Shown here: positions 42,448-52,085 of the stretch, piece by piece
Layout of the letters: each line of letters opens with the position of its first letter
How positions within the stretch are numbered: position 1 is the stretch's first letter
Assembly (NCBI GenBank): GCA_910583735.1
Contig: CAJTXS010000006.1
Coordinates: 8,358-72,357 of the forward strand
From: an uncultured Christensenella sp.
GTDB lineage: Bacteria > Bacillota > Clostridia > Christensenellales > UBA3700
Direction of reading: 5' to 3'
Length of the DNA: 64,000 bases
Position numbers and translations under genes: made by a program
The notes under the pieces: generated by a model
Told to the model about the DNA's origin: nothing
Seen by the model: the letters and a program-made list of their open reading frames with translations, nothing else
Databases searched by the model: none

Positions 42448-45400
42448 ATGTCAAAGAGGAAAGATGACGGAGAGAAGGACAAGCAGGGAGAGATAGCTCC
42501 CAGTTCGTCGCTCTTTTCCGCGCTCGTATATCTCGGCATATCCGTGCTGTGCGCATTGATAGTGTTCGGCGCGTTCGGCAGGGCGGGTAAGGCTGTCACC
42601 GATAAGTTCTTTCTCGGCATATTCGGCTTCGCCACATACGGCTATGTAGTGGGGCTCATGCTCATAGGCTTGCTTAAGCTTTTTAAGGTCCGCCGTAAAG
42701 TCTCGGGCGGGTCCATCGCTCTGTATGTCATTACGCTGCTCGTAATAGTCTTGATGTGCCATCTCGCCACCTCGAGGCAGTACGCAAGCTCTTGGGGCGA
42801 GTATATCAAGGGCTGCTATAACGGCGCAGATACCGCGGGCGGCGCGCTTATGTCGCTGCTTATGTATCCGCTCGTCGCCAATAAGGTGATATATATCCTG
42901 TCGATGGTGGTGCTCGGTCTTGTGGTAGGCGGATTGGTCGCGCTGATAGTGGTTGGCATGCTCAACCTCGACGGTATATTCGCATGGCGCAAGAGGAGCA
43001 AGCTGGGCAAGATAGCTGGCGACGAAACTTACTACAATCACCCCCGTTCCAACGTCCCCGATATCGATAAGGGCGAGAATATGATTACCCTCGAGAGGTC
43101 CCGCGGTCTGCGCAGCGTAGGCAAGGGCATGTACAACGGCAGCAAAGAGGGCAAGACGTATAAAGACGAATTCAAGTCGTCATTCTTCAACAGACCTCTC
43201 AAGGTCACGCCTATAGAGAAGCTCGAGGAAGACGAGCGCGACATCATAGAGCCAGACGACTCCCTCTATCCCGACAACGCCGACAGCGTGGTAGGCATGT
43301 ACAAGAAGCTGGACAAGTCATCGGAGAACAAGTACGCTTCGGGCAAGGATTACGCAAGGGATATTCTCTTCAACGGAGAGGGCGGATATCGCAAGCAAGA
43401 GGACGACAGACCCGCGCTCAATCGCGACAGCGCATCGCAGATACTCTACGGCGACGGCTTTTCCGATTTCGTGGGCAGGGGCAGAGTGAGCAACGACGAG
43501 AATTTGCCCGACGAGAGCATAGACCTCTACTTCAACGGTACGCGCAAGCAGCAGATAGACGAGAACGTCAAGAAGTTGCAGGCGCAGGAAGAAGATTACA
43601 CAGAGGAAGTAACCCACGCGGTCAGAGAACCCATCGAGTCCGAGAGCGAGCCCGAGGTCAAGCCCAAGTCCATCGAAGAGTTGGGGCTTCCTTATGTTAA
43701 GGACGATAGTAATATGGTGCTTCCCGAGAAATTCGACAGCAGCGAGCTGGACGCCTTCATCGAGGACGCCAAGAAGAGCTGGATAGCCAACCTCAATAAG
43801 AGCGAGGCGGAAGATAAGAGTGAGCGCAGCAGCGCAATATTCGACGACTTCACGTCTGTTACGGGCGGCAAGGATAAGGAAGAGGTTAAGCCTGCCGTCG
43901 ACAGGGAGGATATCGCGCCCTCGTTGCCCAAGCCGGAGGTCAAACCTGTCCAGCCTATTCAGCCGATTAAGCCCGTAATTCCCGCGCCCAAGCCCCAGCC
44001 TGCGACGCCCGCGCCTAAGGCGGAAGCTCCCAAGGAAGAGGCGGAGGTCGAGGGCAAGTTCAACGGTATGCCGGTACTCACGCCGCATAAGTATAAGAAG
44101 TCTTATGCGCCGCCTAAGCTGGAATTGCTTAACGATTACCAAGAGAGCGTAAAAGACAATACGGACTTCAATTCCATGATAGCAAGTCTCGAGGCGATGC
44201 TCGAGGACTTTAAGGTGCCCGCGAAGGTAGTCAATATCGTCAAGGGTCCCAGATTCTCGAGATTGGAGTTGCAGATGCCTCGCTCGGTATCCGTCACCGC
44301 TATTCCCAGACTGGAAGAGGACATCAAGGCGTGCCTTATGGTCAACAGCGTCCGTATAGAGGCGCCTATCCGCGGCAAGAACCTCGTCGGTATCGAGGTG
44401 CCCAATAAGGAGAAGGGAGCCGTAGGACTTAAGACGATAATCAACTCCGTGGAGTTCGCCCGTTCCAATAAGGACAGCGGCATATACTTCGCCATGGGTA
44501 AAGATATCGACAACGTCAATTACGTGTGCAACATAGCCGACTTCCCCCACGCACTCGTGGCGGGCGCGTCGGGAGCAGGTAAGAGCGTATTCCTCAACTG
44601 TCTGCTGTGCAGTATGCTTTACAAGTATTCGCCGCAGGAAGTCAGATTCTTGCTCATCGACCCCAAGGTGGTGGAGTTCAAGCCTTACGAGGGACTGCCT
44701 CATTTGCTGTTGCCGTACGCAATATCCGACGAGAAAATGGTGCTCAACGCGCTCAACTGGCTCGTCAACGAGATGGAGTACCGTTATACTTTGTTCAGCA
44801 AGAACAGGGTGAGCAACCTCGCCGAGTACAACGCTTCGGGACAGGAGAGACTGCCCAAACTCGTGCTCATAGTGGACGAGGTGGGCGATATTATGACGTC
44901 GTCTATCTCCAAGGAGTTCGAGGTGCTGATCAAGAGGCTGGCGCAGAAGGCGCGCGCGGCGGGCATCCATATCATACTTGCGACGCAGAGACCTTCCGTA
45001 GACGTAATTACAGGTACGATTAAAGCCAATTTGCCTACACGCGTAGCTTTCGCAGTTACGTCGTACGTCGATTCCAAGACCATTCTCGACACGGTAGGCG
45101 CGGAGAAGTTGCTCCGCTACGGCGACTTGCTGTATAAAGAGGGCAGTATGCCCGACCTCATGAGAGTGCAGGGCGCGCTGATTGTGAGCAAAGAGATTTA
45201 TGCGGTATGCGACTATGTCAAGCAGCATAACGAGGCGTATTTCGACCCCGCGATAGAGTCTTATATCACCACGATAGAGGACGAGAAACCCGCAGTATCG
45301 GGCAGTATGGGCAGCGGCGGCGAGGATGGCATCCTCATGGAGGACCCTTACTTCAAGTCCGCGCTCGAGTATTTCATTCAGACGGGCAACGTGTCTATCT

Positions 45401-45570
45401 CCAAGTTGCAAAGGCGCTTCGGTCTCGGCTTCCCCAGAGCCGCCAAGCTCGTTGACAGAATGGAAGAGTTGGGCTATATCGAGCATCAGATAGCGGGTAA
45501 GAACAGGGGCGTATTGATGACGCAAGAGCAGTTCGACGAGATGTACGGAGGCGTCGGCGACGATGAGTAA
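42448..45570 (+). CDS. ftsK: DNA translocase FtsK/SpoIIIE
   Basis: Membrane-anchored DNA pump that clears chromosomal DNA from the division or sporulation septum. The 1040-aa protein has ~4 membrane helices in residues 20-180, a long charged linker (180-570, including a proline-rich stretch VKPVQPIQPIKPVIPAPKPQ), the alpha/beta RecA-like motor with Walker A GASGAGKS (706-713, K712) and Walker B LVLIVDEVGD, and the C-terminal gamma winged helix that reads DNA polarity (VSISKLQRRFGLGFPRAAKLVDRME). The start is ATG 42448 with AAGGAG 8 nt upstream; a TTG at 42442 is too close. It overlaps rimO by 8 nt. Confidence 0.95.
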   Translation: MSKRKDDGEKDKQGEIAPSSSLFSALVYLGISVLCALIVFGAFGRAGKAVTDKFFLGIFGFATYGYVVGLMLIGLLKLFKVRRKVSGGSIALYVITLLVIVLMCHLATSRQYASSWGEYIKGCYNGADTAGGALMSLLMYPLVANKVIYILSMVVLGLVVGGLVALIVVGMLNLDGIFAWRKRSKLGKIAGDETYYNHPRSNVPDIDKGENMITLERSRGLRSVGKGMYNGSKEGKTYKDEFKSSFFNRPLKVTPIEKLEEDERDIIEPDDSLYPDNADSVVGMYKKLDKSSENKYASGKDYARDILFNGEGGYRKQEDDRPALNRDSASQILYGDGFSDFVGRGRVSNDENLPDESIDLYFNGTRKQQIDENVKKLQAQEEDYTEEVTHAVREPIESESEPEVKPKSIEELGLPYVKDDSNMVLPEKFDSSELDAFIEDAKKSWIANLNKSEAEDKSERSSAIFDDFTSVTGGKDKEEVKPAVDREDIAPSLPKPEVKPVQPIQPIKPVIPAPKPQPATPAPKAEAPKEEAEVEGKFNGMPVLTPHKYKKSYAPPKLELLNDYQESVKDNTDFNSMIASLEAMLEDFKVPAKVVNIVKGPRFSRLELQMPRSVSVTAIPRLEEDIKACLMVNSVRIEAPIRGKNLVGIEVPNKEKGAVGLKTIINSVEFARSNKDSGIYFAMGKDIDNVNYVCNIADFPHALVAGASGAGKSVFLNCLLCSMLYKYSPQEVRFLLIDPKVVEFKPYEGLPHLLLPYAISDEKMVLNALNWLVNEMEYRYTLFSKNRVSNLAEYNASGQERLPKLVLIVDEVGDIMTSSISKEFEVLIKRLAQKARAAGIHIILATQRPSVDVITGTIKANLPTRVAFAVTSYVDSKTILDTVGAEKLLRYGDLLYKEGSMPDLMRVQGALIVSKEIYAVCDYVKQHNEAYFDPAIESYITTIEDEKPAVSGSMGSGGEDGILMEDPYFKSALEYFIQTGNVSISKLQRRFGLGFPRAAKLVDRMEELGYIEHQIAGKNRGVLMTQEQFDEMYGGVGDDE

Positions 45571-46885
45571 GAGCGTCGGAGTCGTATCTTTGGGCTGCGA
45601 TAAGAATAGGGTGGATACCGAGCGTATGCTGTCCTATCTCAAGGCGTACGGCTTCGATATCACGGCAGAGCCCGCGGAAGCGGACGTGATTGTGGTCAAT
45701 ACTTGCGGCTTTATCGACAGCGCCAAGCAAGAGGGCATAGATACCGTACTTGAGATGGCGGAGTATAAGAGCGACAAGTGTAAGGCGCTCGTTGTCACGG
45801 GGTGTCTGTCTCAGCGTTACGGCAGCTCGCTTGCGGACGGCTTGCCCGAGATAGATATCATGGCTGGCACGGACTGCTATCATCTCTTGCCGGCTGTTAT
45901 CGACGATAAGCTCGCGCGCGGCGGAGACAGAGTTATATTGACCAACGACATCGACAGCAGGCATAAGGCGGAGGGCAGAGTGCTCACTACGCCTTGCCAC
46001 TACGCCTATCTTAAGATAGCAGAGGGCTGTGATAACAGATGTACATACTGCGCCATACCTTCTATACGCGGCAAGTATACCTCGAGGAGTATGGACGAGC
46101 TCGTCGACGAGGCTAAGGCTCTGATAGACGAGTACGGCGTGCGCGAGCTTATAGTGGTGGCGCAGGACATTACGCGCTACGGTATCGACCTGTACGGACG
46201 AGCTTCGCTCATAGACTTGCTCGAGAGATTGAGCGCTCTGTCCGTGGACTGGATAAGATTGCTGTATCTCTATCCCGAGCAGCTGGACGACAGACTTATA
46301 GATTACATAGCAAGCAGCGACAAGATATGCAAGTACGTAGACGTGCCCCTTCAGCACGTGGACGACGCGGTGCTTAAGCGCATGGGACGCAGAGTGAGCG
46401 GCGCGCAGATACGCGCTCTTATCTCCAAGCTGCATGCGGCGGGGATAACGGTTCGCTCCACTTTCATAGTGGGCTTCCCGGGGGAGAGCGAAGAGCAGTT
46501 CAATACTCTTATCGACTTCCTTAAAGAGGCTAAGCTGGACGCGTGCGGCTTTTTCGCATACTCGTGCGAGGAGGGCACTGCCGCAGCAAGACTGGATTTG
46601 CAGTTGCCCGAGGACGTCAAGCAAGACAGACTGAGGCGCGCGTACGCCGCGCAGGAAGAGATATCCGCGTCTGCCAAGAGAGATATGATAGGCAAGTGCG
46701 TGGAAGTAATCTACGAGGGTATCGATTACGACGCGCAGGCTTTCGTCGGCAGGACGCGCGAGCAGACCCCCGATGTGGACGGGGTGACATACTTCACTTC
46801 GGACAAGCCCGTCGATGTCGGCAATATATATAAGGTGGTCATCACTGATACGATAGGCGATGACCTGATAGGAGAGGCGTTATGA
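45563..46885 (+). CDS. rimO: Ribosomal protein S12 methylthiotransferase
   Basis: RimO adds a methylthio group to an aspartate of S12. The 440-aa protein has the N-terminal UPF0004 domain (VSLGCDKNRVDTERML, VVNTCGFIDSAKQE, VTGCLSQRY) whose cysteines hold the auxiliary cluster, the radical-SAM motif C156, C160, C163 in GCDNRCTYCAIPSIRG, and a C-terminal TRAM domain (residues ~375-440). The specific SLGCDKNRVD and IPSIRG blocks point to RimO rather than MiaB. GGAGG lies inside the end of ftsK. It overlaps pgsA by 4 nt. Confidence 0.96.
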   Translation: MSKSVGVVSLGCDKNRVDTERMLSYLKAYGFDITAEPAEADVIVVNTCGFIDSAKQEGIDTVLEMAEYKSDKCKALVVTGCLSQRYGSSLADGLPEIDIMAGTDCYHLLPAVIDDKLARGGDRVILTNDIDSRHKAEGRVLTTPCHYAYLKIAEGCDNRCTYCAIPSIRGKYTSRSMDELVDEAKALIDEYGVRELIVVAQDITRYGIDLYGRASLIDLLERLSALSVDWIRLLYLYPEQLDDRLIDYIASSDKICKYVDVPLQHVDDAVLKRMGRRVSGAQIRALISKLHAAGITVRSTFIVGFPGESEEQFNTLIDFLKEAKLDACGFFAYSCEEGTAAARLDLQLPEDVKQDRLRRAYAAQEEISASAKRDMIGKCVEVIYEGIDYDAQAFVGRTREQTPDVDGVTYFTSDKPVDVGNIYKVVITDTIGDDLIGEAL

Positions 46886-47469
46886 ATTTACCTACCAAGA
46901 TAACGGTGGCAAGGCTTGCCCTGATACCGCTTATGATAGTGTCTTACTGCTTGCAGGGCTTGGCATTTTGGGTGTGCGCGATTACTGCGTCTATATTCAT
47001 GATAGCGGGATTTACCGACTTTTTGGACGGATACATAGCGCGTAAGTACAATTTGGTTACCGACTTGGGTAAATTCCTCGATCCGATAGCGGATAAGATA
47101 CTCGTAATCGCGGGATTGTTCTTCGTGATATACGGCGGTTATACAGATTTCATCGTGCCTTATGTCGCAATGATATGCGCGATAGTGATAATTGCGCGCG
47201 AGTTCATAATCGGGCTGTTGCGTCAGCTCGCCGCGCTCAAGTCATTCGTCATCGCGGCGGACAAGAGCGGCAAGGTCAAGACGGTAGTGACGTTGAGCGC
47301 GCTCACTACGCTGCTGTATTCGCCCTTGCACGAGGTAATCGCTTGGCTCGGCTTTGCGGAGTTGATATTGGCTACGCTTTTGACGGTGTGGTCGGGAGCG
47401 TTGTATCTGTATAAGAACAGAGGCGTATTCATTAGCAGCGATAAGGAGGAGAAAGGTGGAGGAATATAG
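46882..47469 (+). CDS. pgsA: CDP-diacylglycerol-glycerol-3-phosphate phosphatidyltransferase
   Basis: Membrane enzyme making phosphatidylglycerol phosphate, the first committed step to phosphatidylglycerol and cardiolipin. The 195-aa protein has the CDP-alcohol phosphotransferase signature DFLDGYIARKYNLVTDLGKFLDPIADK (D-G-A-R-G-D-D spacing) and about five membrane helices. It is linked to rimO by an ATGA overlap and to cinA by a 14-nt overlap. The pgsA-cinA-recA order is shared with Bacillus. Confidence 0.96.
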   Translation: MNLPTKITVARLALIPLMIVSYCLQGLAFWVCAITASIFMIAGFTDFLDGYIARKYNLVTDLGKFLDPIADKILVIAGLFFVIYGGYTDFIVPYVAMICAIVIIAREFIIGLLRQLAALKSFVIAADKSGKVKTVVTLSALTTLLYSPLHEVIAWLGFAELILATLLTVWSGALYLYKNRGVFISSDKEEKGGGI

Positions 47470-48166
47470 AAATTATTGCGTAATCAAGACTTTCGGCGTG
47501 ACTTACGGCGACGTTAAGCGCTATATCGACGATTGCGTTAAGGGCGTAGAGGCGGAGTTTAGCGAAGATTGCCTCGACGGCTCGTTGCTTATAGTCAATA
47601 AGGACGCGAGCGAAGTTGACTTCCAGAGTGTGGTGAGCCGAGTAATCGCAGGGCTGCAAGGCAGCGTGTACGCGGATTACGACGTCACCGTTACCGAGTG
47701 CTTGGTCGCAGCGCTCAAGGACTGCGGCGAGACGCTGGGCGTAGCCGAGTCGCTCACGGGCGGTATGATATGCTCGGATATAGTGGGTATAGCGGGCGCA
47801 AGCGCGGTGCTTAGCGAGGGCGTGGTTACCTATACCAATTCCGCCAAAGTAAGACGTCTGCATGTTAAGTCGTCGACTATAGAGCAATACGGCGCGGTGT
47901 CCAAGCAGGTGGCGACGGAGATGGTGCAGGGCGTGCTCGCCAATAGGGATATCAGCATGGCGATAGCCACTACAGGCTGCGCGGGACCGGACAGCGACGA
48001 GAAGGGCACTCCCGTGGGAGAGGCATATATTGCGATAGCTGCGCGCGACGGCGATATCAAGCTGTACCGTATGCATGTCGACGGAGATAGGAATAATATT
48101 CGCAGGACGATAGCCAATGCGGCGCAGTTCTACGCGCTTAAATATTTAGATAAAGACAAGGAGTAG
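47456..48166 (+). CDS. cinA: CinA-type protein lacking the N-terminal domain
   Basis: A 236-aa protein corresponding only to the second part of CinA. Residues ~8-85 match the small central domain (VIKTFGVTYGDVKRYI), and ~90-230 are the PncC domain, nicotinamide-nucleotide amidase, with GVAESLTGG, YTNSAKVRRLHV and GCAGPDSDEKGTPVGEAYIAI. The ~170-residue MoaB-like (COG1058) domain found in full CinA is absent. The start is well supported: GTG at 47456 with AAGGAGG 6 nt upstream, inside the end of pgsA, so the truncation is not a sequencing artefact at this end. The PncC motif has L in place of the usual C (AESLTGG for AESCTGG). recA follows by 5 nt. Confidence 0.92.
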   Translation: MEEYRNYCVIKTFGVTYGDVKRYIDDCVKGVEAEFSEDCLDGSLLIVNKDASEVDFQSVVSRVIAGLQGSVYADYDVTVTECLVAALKDCGETLGVAESLTGGMICSDIVGIAGASAVLSEGVVTYTNSAKVRRLHVKSSTIEQYGAVSKQVATEMVQGVLANRDISMAIATTGCAGPDSDEKGTPVGEAYIAIAARDGDIKLYRMHVDGDRNNIRRTIANAAQFYALKYLDKDKE

Positions 48167-48171
48167 TAATT

Positions 48172-49221
48172 ATGGCTAAGGAAGATAATAAGATAGGTAA
48201 GTCCAAGTCGAGAGAGGAACTCATCGACGAGGCTATCGCCAAGATAGAAAAGACGCACGGCAAGGGCTCGATTATGAAGCTGGGCGACTCGCCGGTCGTG
48301 CCCATCGACGTAATCTCCAGCGACTGCCTGCCCATAGATATCGCGCTGGGCATAGGCGGCTTCCCCCGCGGCAGGATTATAGAGATATACGGGCCCGAGT
48401 CGTCGGGTAAGACGACGGTCGCGCTACATACCGTAGCCGCATGCCAACGCGCTGGCGGCACGGCCGCATTTATCGACGCGGAGCATGCGCTCGACCCCGT
48501 ATACGCGGAGAAACTGGGCGTAAATATCAAGGAGCTGTATGTATCTCAGCCCGACAACGGCGAGCAGGCGCTCGATATAGCGGACACGCTGGTGCGCTCC
48601 AACTCGGTAGATATCATCGTCATAGACTCCGTCGCCGCGCTCACGCCTAAGGTGGAGATAGACGGCGAGGTGGGACAGGCTACCATCGGCGCGCAGGCTA
48701 GGCTGATGTCTCAGGCGCTGCGCAGAATTACGAGCGTAGTCAATAAGGCTAAGACGTGCGTGATATTCATCAACCAGCTCAGGGAGAAGGTTGGCGTAAT
48801 GTTCGGCAACCCCGAGGTCACTCCCGGCGGCAAGGCGCTCAAGTTCTATGCCAGCGTGAGACTGGACGTGCGTAAGAAAGACGGAATCAAGAACGGTACG
48901 GAGATGGTAGGTAATCACGTTGTGGCTAAGGTGGTCAAGAATAAGCTCGCGCCTCCTTTCAAGACGGCGGAGTTCGATATCATGTTCGGCAAGGGTATCT
49001 CGCGTAACGGATGTATCGTAGATATGGCGCTCGAGTATAATATACTTAAGAAGAGCGGCTCGTGGTTCAGCTATAACGACGACAAGATAGGACAGGGCAG
49101 AGACAAGACCATACAGTATCTCGACGACAATCCGCAGGTGGCGCAAGAGCTCACCGACAAGATACACGATGCAATGGCAGGCGTAGATGCCGCGGACAAG
49201 GCGAGCGTAACGGCAGAGTGA
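48172..49221 (+). CDS. recA: Recombinase RecA
   Basis: RecA forms filaments on single-stranded DNA, performs strand exchange and activates LexA-type self-cleavage. The 349-aa protein has Walker A GPESSGKT at 74-81, the EHALDP block, Walker B IIVIDSVAAL, loop L1 (VGQATIGAQARLMSQALR, with T-I-G where S-H-M-G is more usual) and loop L2 (INQLREKVGVMFGNPEVTPGG). AAGGAG lies just before the ATG. It is the last gene of ftsK-rimO-pgsA-cinA-recA. I see no CGAAC-type SOS box close to it. Confidence 0.97.
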   Translation: MAKEDNKIGKSKSREELIDEAIAKIEKTHGKGSIMKLGDSPVVPIDVISSDCLPIDIALGIGGFPRGRIIEIYGPESSGKTTVALHTVAACQRAGGTAAFIDAEHALDPVYAEKLGVNIKELYVSQPDNGEQALDIADTLVRSNSVDIIVIDSVAALTPKVEIDGEVGQATIGAQARLMSQALRRITSVVNKAKTCVIFINQLREKVGVMFGNPEVTPGGKALKFYASVRLDVRKKDGIKNGTEMVGNHVVAKVVKNKLAPPFKTAEFDIMFGKGISRNGCIVDMALEYNILKKSGSWFSYNDDKIGQGRDKTIQYLDDNPQVAQELTDKIHDAMAGVDAADKASVTAE

Positions 49222-49504
49222 TCGGCGGCAAGCGCAGATTAAGCCTCTTATCGGCTTATATATGTATGATATATGCGGCAAGTAATGGGCTGCGGCTGCC
49301 TATCCCTGCATTTAAGTTTGCCTTACTGCGAGGATAAAGCAAGGCGAGCTTGAACGCGATGTATATAGCAACTTGCGACACGGTGATATCAGCCGACGGC
49401 GGAGGCGCGTATGTATCGAACAGGGCGGAATATTTATAAGATAATTCTTATAAAATAATCTATTGCAATTAATGCGCATAAAGGCGAATAATTACGGGTA
49501 TTAA
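49222..49504. other. Intergenic region after recA
   Basis: About 280 bases. A weak hairpin (AAGCC...GGCTT near 49240-49255) without T tract follows recA; no gene or known element is recognised. Confidence 0.4.
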
Positions 49505-49533
49505 TTGACTTTAAGCGTATAGTAATATATAAT
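49505..49533 (+). promoter_or_regulatory. rny promoter
   Basis: TTGACT (49505-49510), 17-nt spacer, TATAAT (49528-49533). The leader contains TTGCCC (49545-49550) pairing with GGGCAA (49557-49562). Confidence 0.85.
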
Positions 49534-49604
49534 ATTAAATATGTTTGCCCCATTGCGGGCAATGCAACTTAACAACTAAATAGCTAACAGGAGGATTAGG
49601 CAAA

Positions 49605-51203
49605 ATGTTGAATTTAGGCAGCCTTCTCCTTGGGAATGCGGGACTTACGATCGGTTTATCCGTAGGTATAGTTGTGGCTTTTGTGTTAGGCGGGCTCATA
49701 GGTTGGCTCGTCATTAACAAGTTGACACGCGGAAAGCTCGGCTCGGTACAAGACGAGTGCGAAAGAATGCGCAACGACGCCAGAAGTCAGGCGGATGCAT
49801 ATCTCAAGGAATCAAGGCTTGAAATCAGCGAGGAACGTCAGAGAATGCGTTCCGAGATCGAGAGAGAGAGAAGAGACAGTCGTGCGGAGCAGCAGCGAGC
49901 AGAGCACCGTCTGTCGCAGAGAGAGGATCAGATTGCGAGCAGAGAGCTCTTACTCGACAAGAAGAGCATAGCCATCGACGAGCAGAAGAGCGAACTCGAG
50001 GCTAAGCAGCGAGGCATTGCGGCATTGCAGGAAGAGCTTGCTCAAGCGCACGAGAAGATGAGCGCAGAATTACAGCGCGTATCGGGTATGACTGCCGAAG
50101 AGGCCAAGCAGATACTCATGGAGCAGCTGCTTGACGAAGTGAGGAAGGACGCTGCCGTCAAAGCCAAGGAGATAGAACAGGCGGCTAAGGACGAAGCGGA
50201 CAAAAAGGCTAAGAACATAATCGCTCTTGCGGTGCAAAGATGCGCGGCGGACCACGCTTCGGAGATATCCGTATCCACGGTTACGCTCCCCGGCGACGAC
50301 ATGAAAGGTCGTCTCATAGGCAGAGTGGGTCGCAACATCCGCGCTATCGAGAACAGCACAGGAGTGGACTTGATAATAGACGATACCCCCGATGTGGTTA
50401 CGGTATCGGCATTCGATCCCGTAAGGAGAGAGATTGCAAAACTTGCCATCGAGAAGTTGGTCTCCGACGGACGTATTCATCCGGCGAGAATAGAAGAGAC
50501 CGTAGACAAAGTCAAGCGCGAACTTGAGGCGCAGATGAAGCAAGCGGGCGAAGACGCGGCGTTCGACGCCAACGTACTCGGCTTGCACAGCGAGATAATC
50601 AGGCTGCTCGGCAGACTTAAGTACCGTACCAGCTACGGACAGAACGTGCTTAAGCATTCGCTTGAGGTGAGTTATCTTGCGGGCGCGATGGCTTCCGAGT
50701 TGGGTGCAGACGTTAAGCTGTGTCGCAGAGCGGGATTATTGCACGATATAGGCAAGGCGATTGACCACGAAGTAGAGGGCACTCACATATCTATAGGCGT
50801 AGAGCTTTGCAAGAAGTTCAGGGAGAACCCCGCGGTGATACACGCCATCGAGGCTCACCACGGCGACGTAGAGGCAAGGACGCTGGAAGCGGTTATCGTT
50901 CAGTCCGCAGACGCTATATCGGGAGCGCGTCCCGGCGCGAGACGCGAGTCGGTTGAGAACTATGTCCGCAGATTGGAGAAGATAGAGAATGTAGCTAACT
51001 CGTTCGCGGGGGTGGAGCAGTCTTACGCAATACAGGCGGGCAGAGAGATCAGAGTAATCGTTAAGCCCGAGGAAGTCGACGATTCGGCTACGATGTTTAT
51101 GGCTAAAGAGATAGCCCGTAAGCTCGAGGCGGAGTTGGATTACCCCGGACAGATCAAGGTCAATGTCATCAGAGAGCTCAGAAGCGTAGAGTACGCTAAG
51201 TAA
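49605..51203 (+). CDS. rny: Ribonuclease Y
   Basis: Membrane-tethered endoribonuclease that starts mRNA decay in many Bacillota. The 532-aa protein has an N-terminal membrane helix (GLSVGIVVAFVLGGLIGWLV), a long coiled coil (~45-200, heavy in E, R, K, Q), a KH domain (GRLIGRVGRNIRAIENSTGVDLIIDD) and an HD domain with H380-D381 (GLLHDIGKAID). AGGAGG precedes the ATG. Its strong promoter and terminator make it a single-gene unit. It lies one step after recA, as in Bacillus. Confidence 0.97.
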   Translation: MLNLGSLLLGNAGLTIGLSVGIVVAFVLGGLIGWLVINKLTRGKLGSVQDECERMRNDARSQADAYLKESRLEISEERQRMRSEIERERRDSRAEQQRAEHRLSQREDQIASRELLLDKKSIAIDEQKSELEAKQRGIAALQEELAQAHEKMSAELQRVSGMTAEEAKQILMEQLLDEVRKDAAVKAKEIEQAAKDEADKKAKNIIALAVQRCAADHASEISVSTVTLPGDDMKGRLIGRVGRNIRAIENSTGVDLIIDDTPDVVTVSAFDPVRREIAKLAIEKLVSDGRIHPARIEETVDKVKRELEAQMKQAGEDAAFDANVLGLHSEIIRLLGRLKYRTSYGQNVLKHSLEVSYLAGAMASELGADVKLCRRAGLLHDIGKAIDHEVEGTHISIGVELCKKFRENPAVIHAIEAHHGDVEARTLEAVIVQSADAISGARPGARRESVENYVRRLEKIENVANSFAGVEQSYAIQAGREIRVIVKPEEVDDSATMFMAKEIARKLEAELDYPGQIKVNVIRELRSVEYAK

Positions 51204-51230
51204 CTTATATATCTTTCGATATTACTAACT

Positions 51231-51261
51231 AAGCGGTCGAGTGCAGCGGCCGCTTTTTTTT
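51231..51261 (+). terminator. Intrinsic terminator after rny
   Basis: AAGCGGTCG (51231-51239) pairs with CGGCCGCTT (51247-51255) including a G-U pair, followed by eight T. Confidence 0.9.
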
Positions 51262-51479
51262 CTGCTCGGAAATGCTATTGCAGTCGAGTGGCAAAATAGA
51301 GTAGTTTATGTCGATTAGATAAAAACGCCGTTAATGTTAAGATAAAGCGGACACAAGCGTCAAACAGAAAAGATAACACAATTATAATATTGCCGCGGCT
51401 GCGTTGATGTCGATTATATCATCTTTAATTCTTCGATTATCTCTTAAGAGGCGGATATTGCCGAGCCGCGACTTGGATT

Positions 51480-52085
51480 CTACATAAATATTATCTTATA
51501 CAGGAATGGAATTATCACTGTGCACGCGAAGATTACGCACATATTGATTATGTATGCGGGAGCTATCTTTGCAACAGTGGACTTGATCAGATTCTGCGAG
51601 GAGAATATGCCTTTAGAGCCGCACCGCGCGCCGTTTATCAGGCAAAGCGAGTAGGTAAGACCTATCGCAAGGCAGAGGAATATGGGCAGATAGAATAAGA
51701 GTATGCAGATTATGCCCGACACCGCGCCTTGATTGTAGCAGCCGACCATGCCTATCCCGCAGCGGTAGCCTAAATATATCATTGCGCAGAAGGCAAGTAA
51801 ATTGAGCCAGCGATTGAGCCCGCACAGTATGAGCAGCGCGTACGCCGCCGTCGCTATCAAGGCGTATATTATCCAGGTCTTGAGGTAAGAGTATTCGCCC
51901 GACTGCAGCGATATGATGAAGTTGAGCTTGGTATAGTCCTCTCCGAAACTCCTTGCGGTGAATATGCCTATTATTATCCCCGCTATTACGCACAGCATAG
52001 ATATGGCTATGCAAGTAATGTGGTCGCGGATAAACAGCTTAAAGGACGTTAATGCGTAGCAACACTTGGATTTAGTTAATTTCAT
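51480..52085 (-). CDS. SpoIIM-like polytopic membrane protein
   Basis: A 201-aa minus-strand protein with about five hydrophobic helices (near residues 22-44, 72-90, 92-110, 118-145 and 172-198) and cysteine-rich, mostly uncharged sequence. Size, helix layout and the segment YRCGIGMVGCYNQGAVSGII resemble stage II sporulation protein M (SpoIIM), part of the peptidoglycan-degrading engulfment machine, but the match is by pattern only. It overlaps the upstream Spo0A-like gene by 14 nt, so the two form an operon. A sporulation role is inferred from this partner. Confidence 0.6.
   Translation of the reverse strand: MKLTKSKCCYALTSFKLFIRDHITCIAISMLCVIAGIIIGIFTARSFGEDYTKLNFIISLQSGEYSYLKTWIIYALIATAAYALLILCGLNRWLNLLAFCAMIYLGYRCGIGMVGCYNQGAVSGIICILLFYLPIFLCLAIGLTYSLCLINGARCGSKGIFSSQNLIKSTVAKIAPAYIINMCVIFACTVIIPFLYKIIFM

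Noticed and set aside
43318..45525. 735-aa minus-strand open frame opposite ftsK
   Set aside because: Antisense shadow of a certain gene; low-complexity L/R/H-rich translation without domains.
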